The position numbers were made by a program, and so were the translations under genes. A DNA stretch of 42,556 bases from Paludibacter sp. (lineage in GTDB: Bacteria > Bacteroidota > Bacteroidia > Bacteroidales > Paludibacteraceae), in NCBI GenBank assembly GCA_027364655.1, contig DAHXOX010000012.1, positions 1 through 42,556 on the forward strand, given 5' to 3'. This document shows, piece by piece, positions 38,739-42,556 of the stretch. Position 1 is the stretch's first letter. Each line of letters begins with the position of its first letter. The notes beneath the pieces were generated by a model. That model ran no database searches. It was not told the origin of the DNA and was given only the letters and a program-made list of their open reading frames with translations.

Positions 38739-39632
38739 ATGCCATCTGAAAAAATCACCGTTTCGCTCCTTTCGGTAGCAGCGGCACTTTTTTTGACCAT
38801 TATCAAATTGGTTGTTGGTTATTCGACTAACAGTTTGGGAATTCTTTCCGAAGCATTGCATTCGGGATTGGATTTGATTGCTGCAGTCATTACATTAGCC
38901 GCTGTGCACATGTCCGATAAGCCGGCTGATCGCGAACATCACTATGGACATGGGAAGGTTGAAAATTTTTCTGCACTTCTGGAGGCTGTTTTGTTATTGC
39001 TCACATGTAGTTGGATCATCTACGAAGCAGTTCATCGGCTGACACATCCCAACATTCATGTAATTGTAACGGTTTGGAGTTACACGGTTGTTTTGTTGGC
39101 AATAGGAATTGACATCACACGATCTATCTCGTTGCGGCGTGTTGCAAGGAAATACAATAGTCAGGCATTGGAAGCCGATGCACTTCATTTTTCGTCGGAT
39201 ATATTGAGTTCTGTAGTGGTTTTATTAGGATTGATTGGTGCACAAATGGGTTGGATGGCTACTGATTCCATTGCGGGACTTTTAGTAGCTGTCATTGTTA
39301 TTTTTATTTCTTATCAATTAGCCAAAAAAGCCATTGATGCTTTGTTGGATAAATCACCGAAAGCGGTTGAACTGCAGATTAAAGAGGTATTGAAACAGAA
39401 CCACGAAATATCAGGCTATCACGATTTGAAAGTACGCTCGTCAGGTGGCGATATCTTCGCGGCGTTCTGCATTCACGTTGCACCCGACCAGTCAATTCAA
39501 GATGCGCACGACATTGCCGATCGAATAGAAAAGCATATAAGCGAGAGTATCCGATTTACTACGCATATAGATATTCATATTGAACCGGAAGGACATTCGG
39601 AATCTGTCCACGTTGAAGATTGTATCTCATGA
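38739..39632 (+). CDS. Cation diffusion facilitator family transporter
   Basis: 297 aa; NSLGILSEALHSGLDLIAAVITL; DREHHYGHGKVENFSALLEA; ALEADALHFSSDILSS. Confidence 0.93.
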   Translation: MPSEKITVSLLSVAAALFLTIIKLVVGYSTNSLGILSEALHSGLDLIAAVITLAAVHMSDKPADREHHYGHGKVENFSALLEAVLLLLTCSWIIYEAVHRLTHPNIHVIVTVWSYTVVLLAIGIDITRSISLRRVARKYNSQALEADALHFSSDILSSVVVLLGLIGAQMGWMATDSIAGLLVAVIVIFISYQLAKKAIDALLDKSPKAVELQIKEVLKQNHEISGYHDLKVRSSGGDIFAAFCIHVAPDQSIQDAHDIADRIEKHISESIRFTTHIDIHIEPEGHSESVHVEDCIS

Positions 39633-40624
39633 CTTTCCGTACTGAAATAGTAATTCCAAAGCCGGCAGAAACAATTGCTTATGAAGATCAACTTTTGTTG
39701 ATAGGCTCTTGTTTTGTCGAAAACATGGGAAAAAAATTTCAAGAGGCAGGATTTCAAACGACCATCAATCCTTTTGGAACACTCTACAATCCACACTCGT
39801 TAGCGCAAGCCATCGAAAGGCTGTTGAATCCTATTCCATTTCAGCCCTCTGATCTTTTTTTCTATGAAGGTGTTTGGCATAGTTTTGCTCATCATAGTCG
39901 TTTTTCTCATGTATCGCAAGATGAAATGTTGCGTAGCATAAACGAACAATTAGCGTTGGGCGCTCAACGGTTGAAGTCTGCACGTTGGTTAATGATTACA
40001 TTGGGTTCGGCTTGGTTATATCGCCTTGCCGATTCGGGAGCTGTGGTGGCTAATTGTCATAAGCTTCCTGAAAAGCGATTTATTCGTGAACGAATGAGCG
40101 AAGATGAAATTGTACAACTATTTACTCCGCTCATCGAGCGTCTTCATGTAATAAATCCTGCCTTGCAGCTTTTGATGACAGTCAGCCCGATTCGACATTG
40201 GAAAGATGGCGCGCATGAGAATCAATTGAGCAAAGCAACATTGCTTTTGGCCACTGAACGAATTCAACAACAATGTTCGTTTGTGCACTATTTTCCTGCT
40301 TATGAACTGATGATGGATGAATTGCGCGATTATCGGTTTTATGCCGAAGATATGATCCATCCCAATGCAACCGCTATCGAGTTTATATGGGAAAAGTTAA
40401 CGATCCATTATCTCAATCGGGAAACGCAGCAGACACTGAAAGAAGTTGAGCAACTCAACAAAGCGTTGCAACATCGTTCGCTACATCCTGATTCGGAAGC
40501 CGATCGGAAGTTCCAACATCAAACTGCACAACGAATCGCAGACTTGCAAAAGCGATATCCATTTCTAATTCAACGTTTCAGCACATCGGCCAACGGAGAG
40601 GAGTCTAACGACGAGAATCAATAA
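39629..40624 (+). CDS. GSCFA domain-containing protein
   Basis: MTFRTEIVIPKPAETIAYEDQLLLIGSCFVENMGKKFQEAGF; starts in an ATGA overlap with the CDF gene. Confidence 0.9.
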   Translation: MTFRTEIVIPKPAETIAYEDQLLLIGSCFVENMGKKFQEAGFQTTINPFGTLYNPHSLAQAIERLLNPIPFQPSDLFFYEGVWHSFAHHSRFSHVSQDEMLRSINEQLALGAQRLKSARWLMITLGSAWLYRLADSGAVVANCHKLPEKRFIRERMSEDEIVQLFTPLIERLHVINPALQLLMTVSPIRHWKDGAHENQLSKATLLLATERIQQQCSFVHYFPAYELMMDELRDYRFYAEDMIHPNATAIEFIWEKLTIHYLNRETQQTLKEVEQLNKALQHRSLHPDSEADRKFQHQTAQRIADLQKRYPFLIQRFSTSANGEESNDENQ

Positions 40625-40628
40625 CCTC

Positions 40629-40676
40629 AAAAAAAAAAACGTTGAACAAAGAAAAGATATTCTTCTCTGTTCAACG
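40629..40676 (-). terminator. Intrinsic terminator for fabD, also at the end of the convergent GSCFA gene
   Basis: A11 tract then CGTTGAACA AAGAA...TTCTT...TGTTCAACG; on the minus strand a stem followed by a U tract. Confidence 0.85.
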
Positions 40677-40712
40677 CAATAATGTATGTAATCAAACTTC
40701 TGTTTTTTCAGC

Positions 40713-41585
40713 TTAGCAGGTTTCTGCTTCTTTGTTGATTTTATTAATCAATCCTTGCAACACTTTTCCCGGGCCTAACTCACGGAACCAACCGGCACCG
40801 TCAGCAATCATGTTTTGCACGGTTTGTGTCCAGCGAACCGGAGAAGTAAGTTGAGCCACCAAGTTTTGTTTGATTTTTTCAGGATCAGTTTGCGGTAGCG
40901 CGTCTACATTTTGATAGATTGGGCAAATAGGTTTGTGGAACGTGGTGGCATGAATCGCTTTTTCAAGTTCGGCACGAGCCGGTTCCATCAGTGGAGAATG
41001 AAAAGCGCCTCCGACAGATAGCATCAATGCGCGTTTTGCGCCGGCTTCTTTTAGTAAGTCACATGCTTTTTGCACTGCTTCCACTTCGCCTGAAATCACT
41101 AATTGACCAGGGCAATTGAAATTAGCAGGAACAACGATGCCATCAACGGAGCGACAAATGGATTCTACCACATCGTCGGCCAAACCTAACACAGCGGCCA
41201 TGGTTGATGGTTTCACTTCGCAGGCTTTTTGCATAGCCAAAGCACGAGCAGAAACCAAACGTAAACCATCTTCGAACGAAAGGGCATTGGATGCTACTAA
41301 AGCCGAAAACTCACCCAACGAATGTCCGGCAACCATCTCGGGATTAAATTCTTCGCCTAACGTTTTTGCTAAAATCACAGAATGGAGAAAAATTGCCGGT
41401 TGAGTCACCTTTGTTTGGCGTAAATCCTCATCAGTGCCTGCAAACATTAAATCCGTAATCCTAAAACCAAGTATTTCGTTGGCTTGTTCAAAGAGCGCTT
41501 TTGCCTGATCGTTTGTGTCGTACAACTCTTTGCCCATGCCTACAAATTGAGCGCCTTGCCCGGGGAATACAAATGCTTTCTTCAT
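40713..41585 (-). CDS. fabD: ACP S-malonyltransferase
   Basis: 290 aa; AFVFPGQGAQFVGMGKELY; MVAGHSLGEFSALVAS; VGGAFHSPLMEPA. Confidence 0.97.
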   Translation of the reverse strand: MKKAFVFPGQGAQFVGMGKELYDTNDQAKALFEQANEILGFRITDLMFAGTDEDLRQTKVTQPAIFLHSVILAKTLGEEFNPEMVAGHSLGEFSALVASNALSFEDGLRLVSARALAMQKACEVKPSTMAAVLGLADDVVESICRSVDGIVVPANFNCPGQLVISGEVEAVQKACDLLKEAGAKRALMLSVGGAFHSPLMEPARAELEKAIHATTFHKPICPIYQNVDALPQTDPEKIKQNLVAQLTSPVRWTQTVQNMIADGAGWFRELGPGKVLQGLINKINKEAETC

Positions 41586-41613
41586 AATTGACGTTTATTT
41601 GAAATTTAAGGCG

Positions 41614-41621
41614 CAAAGATA
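41614..41621 (-). promoter_or_regulatory. -7 box upstream of fabD (TATCTTTG on the minus strand)
   Basis: CAAAGATA on the plus strand about 28 nt before the start codon. Confidence 0.5.
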
Positions 41622-41667
41622 AGGCATTTTATCGATAAAGTTCAACCTTGATTCTTCACGTGCCACC

Positions 41668-42315
41668 TCATTCGAAAAGCAATTCTCCAAAAAAATCAGG
41701 ACGGTGAAAATCAGGTTTATCTGTGTTGATCGAATTCCAGCTCACGTAATGTTTCATACTTGTTTTGTCGGCACATTTGTAGAAATTACCTAAGATTTTC
41801 GTCGGCAAATGAGTTGAGTCGATGCCTAACAAGGCAAAAGGAATGGCAATTGTCAACTCCCATTCAAAAGTGCCTTCCATTTCATTAAAAGCTTTTCGTT
41901 CCATGGAAGGATAACGATCAATCTGGCGCATCTGGTCGATAGAACGTAACTTGCCGTCGCGTGGCTTTGCATAAATGGCAGAATAACAAGTGCCAATGCA
42001 ATTGAACTCAAAATTCATATAGTCACTATGATTCGGCAGTTGGCAAAAAAATTCCACACAACTGTCTTCCCACACCGATTCTTGATCGTGAACATGAACA
42101 GCTCGTAAAACGTTGCCAATCACCGAATATTTGATGAATAAATGAGATTGAGAACGCCCTATCCAAAAAAAAGTAATCGGTTTGTAAGGAAAAAGAGTGG
42201 GCCAATTTACATGTTCAATGTTTCCCTCTTTTCCTTCTTCTTCTAAAAAGCCGGAAGCCACTTCCGCTGTGGCGCCATCTAAGTGCGGAATGTAAGGAAC
42301 AGCAATTGATTTCAT
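41668..42315 (-). CDS. Carbohydrate-binding family 9-like (CBM9-like) protein
   Basis: 215 aa; VWEDSCVEFFCQLPNHSDYMNFEFNCIGTCYSAIYAKPR; WELTIAIPFALLGI; GNFYKCADKTSMKHYVSWN. Confidence 0.8.
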   Translation of the reverse strand: MKSIAVPYIPHLDGATAEVASGFLEEEGKEGNIEHVNWPTLFPYKPITFFWIGRSQSHLFIKYSVIGNVLRAVHVHDQESVWEDSCVEFFCQLPNHSDYMNFEFNCIGTCYSAIYAKPRDGKLRSIDQMRQIDRYPSMERKAFNEMEGTFEWELTIAIPFALLGIDSTHLPTKILGNFYKCADKTSMKHYVSWNSINTDKPDFHRPDFFGELLFE

Positions 42316-42320
42316 ATGAA

Positions 42321-42349
42321 TTTGTTTTTAAATGTCGTATGGAACTCGT
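42321..42349 (-). repeat. Dispersed 29-bp repeat, copy 2, upstream of the CBM9-like gene
   Basis: TTTGTTTTTAAATGTCGTATGGAACTCGT; 27/29 identical to 18275-18303; abuts a GTCCCG-CAAAA-CGGGAC hairpin. Confidence 0.7.
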
Positions 42350-42556
42350 CCCGCAAAACGGGACTCGTTTCATATTTATCGTTTGATTTTATGTGATGTG
42401 TATGTTTCTATAAGCATAGGTATGTCTTTCGTAGCATCACTAAATATCCTTATGCAATGATACGATTTTTTAGGCACAAAAAAAAGACTTGTTTTTGAAA
42501 AATAAAAGAAGATGGGTTTTTTCTCAAAGGGAATGTTGAGAAATGTTGACAATGCA

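Noticed and set aside
1-42556. CRISPR arrays, tRNA/rRNA genes, prophage modules, retrons or known defence operons
   Set aside because: I saw no regularly spaced repeats, no tRNA-like or rRNA sequence, and no phage structural, reverse-transcriptase or nuclease/helicase defence genes. PriA is the only helicase and is housekeeping.

Overview
The window looks like an ordinary chromosomal segment from a Bacteroidetes (Bacteroidales-like) genome, carrying mostly core genes. Clearly recognisable content: SDR oxidoreductase; YncE-like beta-propeller/phosphoesterase; murA; murB-priA; Porin_10-type outer-membrane protein; the type IX secretion core porP-gldK-gldL-gldM-gldN; a DUF2795-like acidic mini-protein; PduO-type cobalamin adenosyltransferase; an atypical 3-hydroxyacyl-CoA dehydrogenase; pta; carA-carB; GNAT; aldo/keto reductase; proS; MalY/PatB aminotransferase; lysC-lysA; a GT2 glycosyltransferase; pepD; a CDF transporter overlapping a GSCFA-domain gene; fabD; and a CBM9-like protein. 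Several intergenic terminator hairpins and Bacteroidetes-type (TTTG...TAnnTTTG) promoters are visible. The one accessory-looking stretch is about 26.3-28.85 kb. It holds an orphan basic/coiled-coil protein, a YwqK/MORN-like TonB-C protein whose 5' end looks frameshifted, an IstB-like transposase remnant, and decayed antisense frames. I found no CRISPR array, tRNA, rRNA, prophage or convincing new defence system. The most useful second looks are the 26.3-28.85 kb scar, a 29-bp repeat found upstream of two unrelated genes, a His-rich small membrane protein, and the non-canonical dehydrogenase active site. No claim of an undescribed system is justified from the sequence alone.
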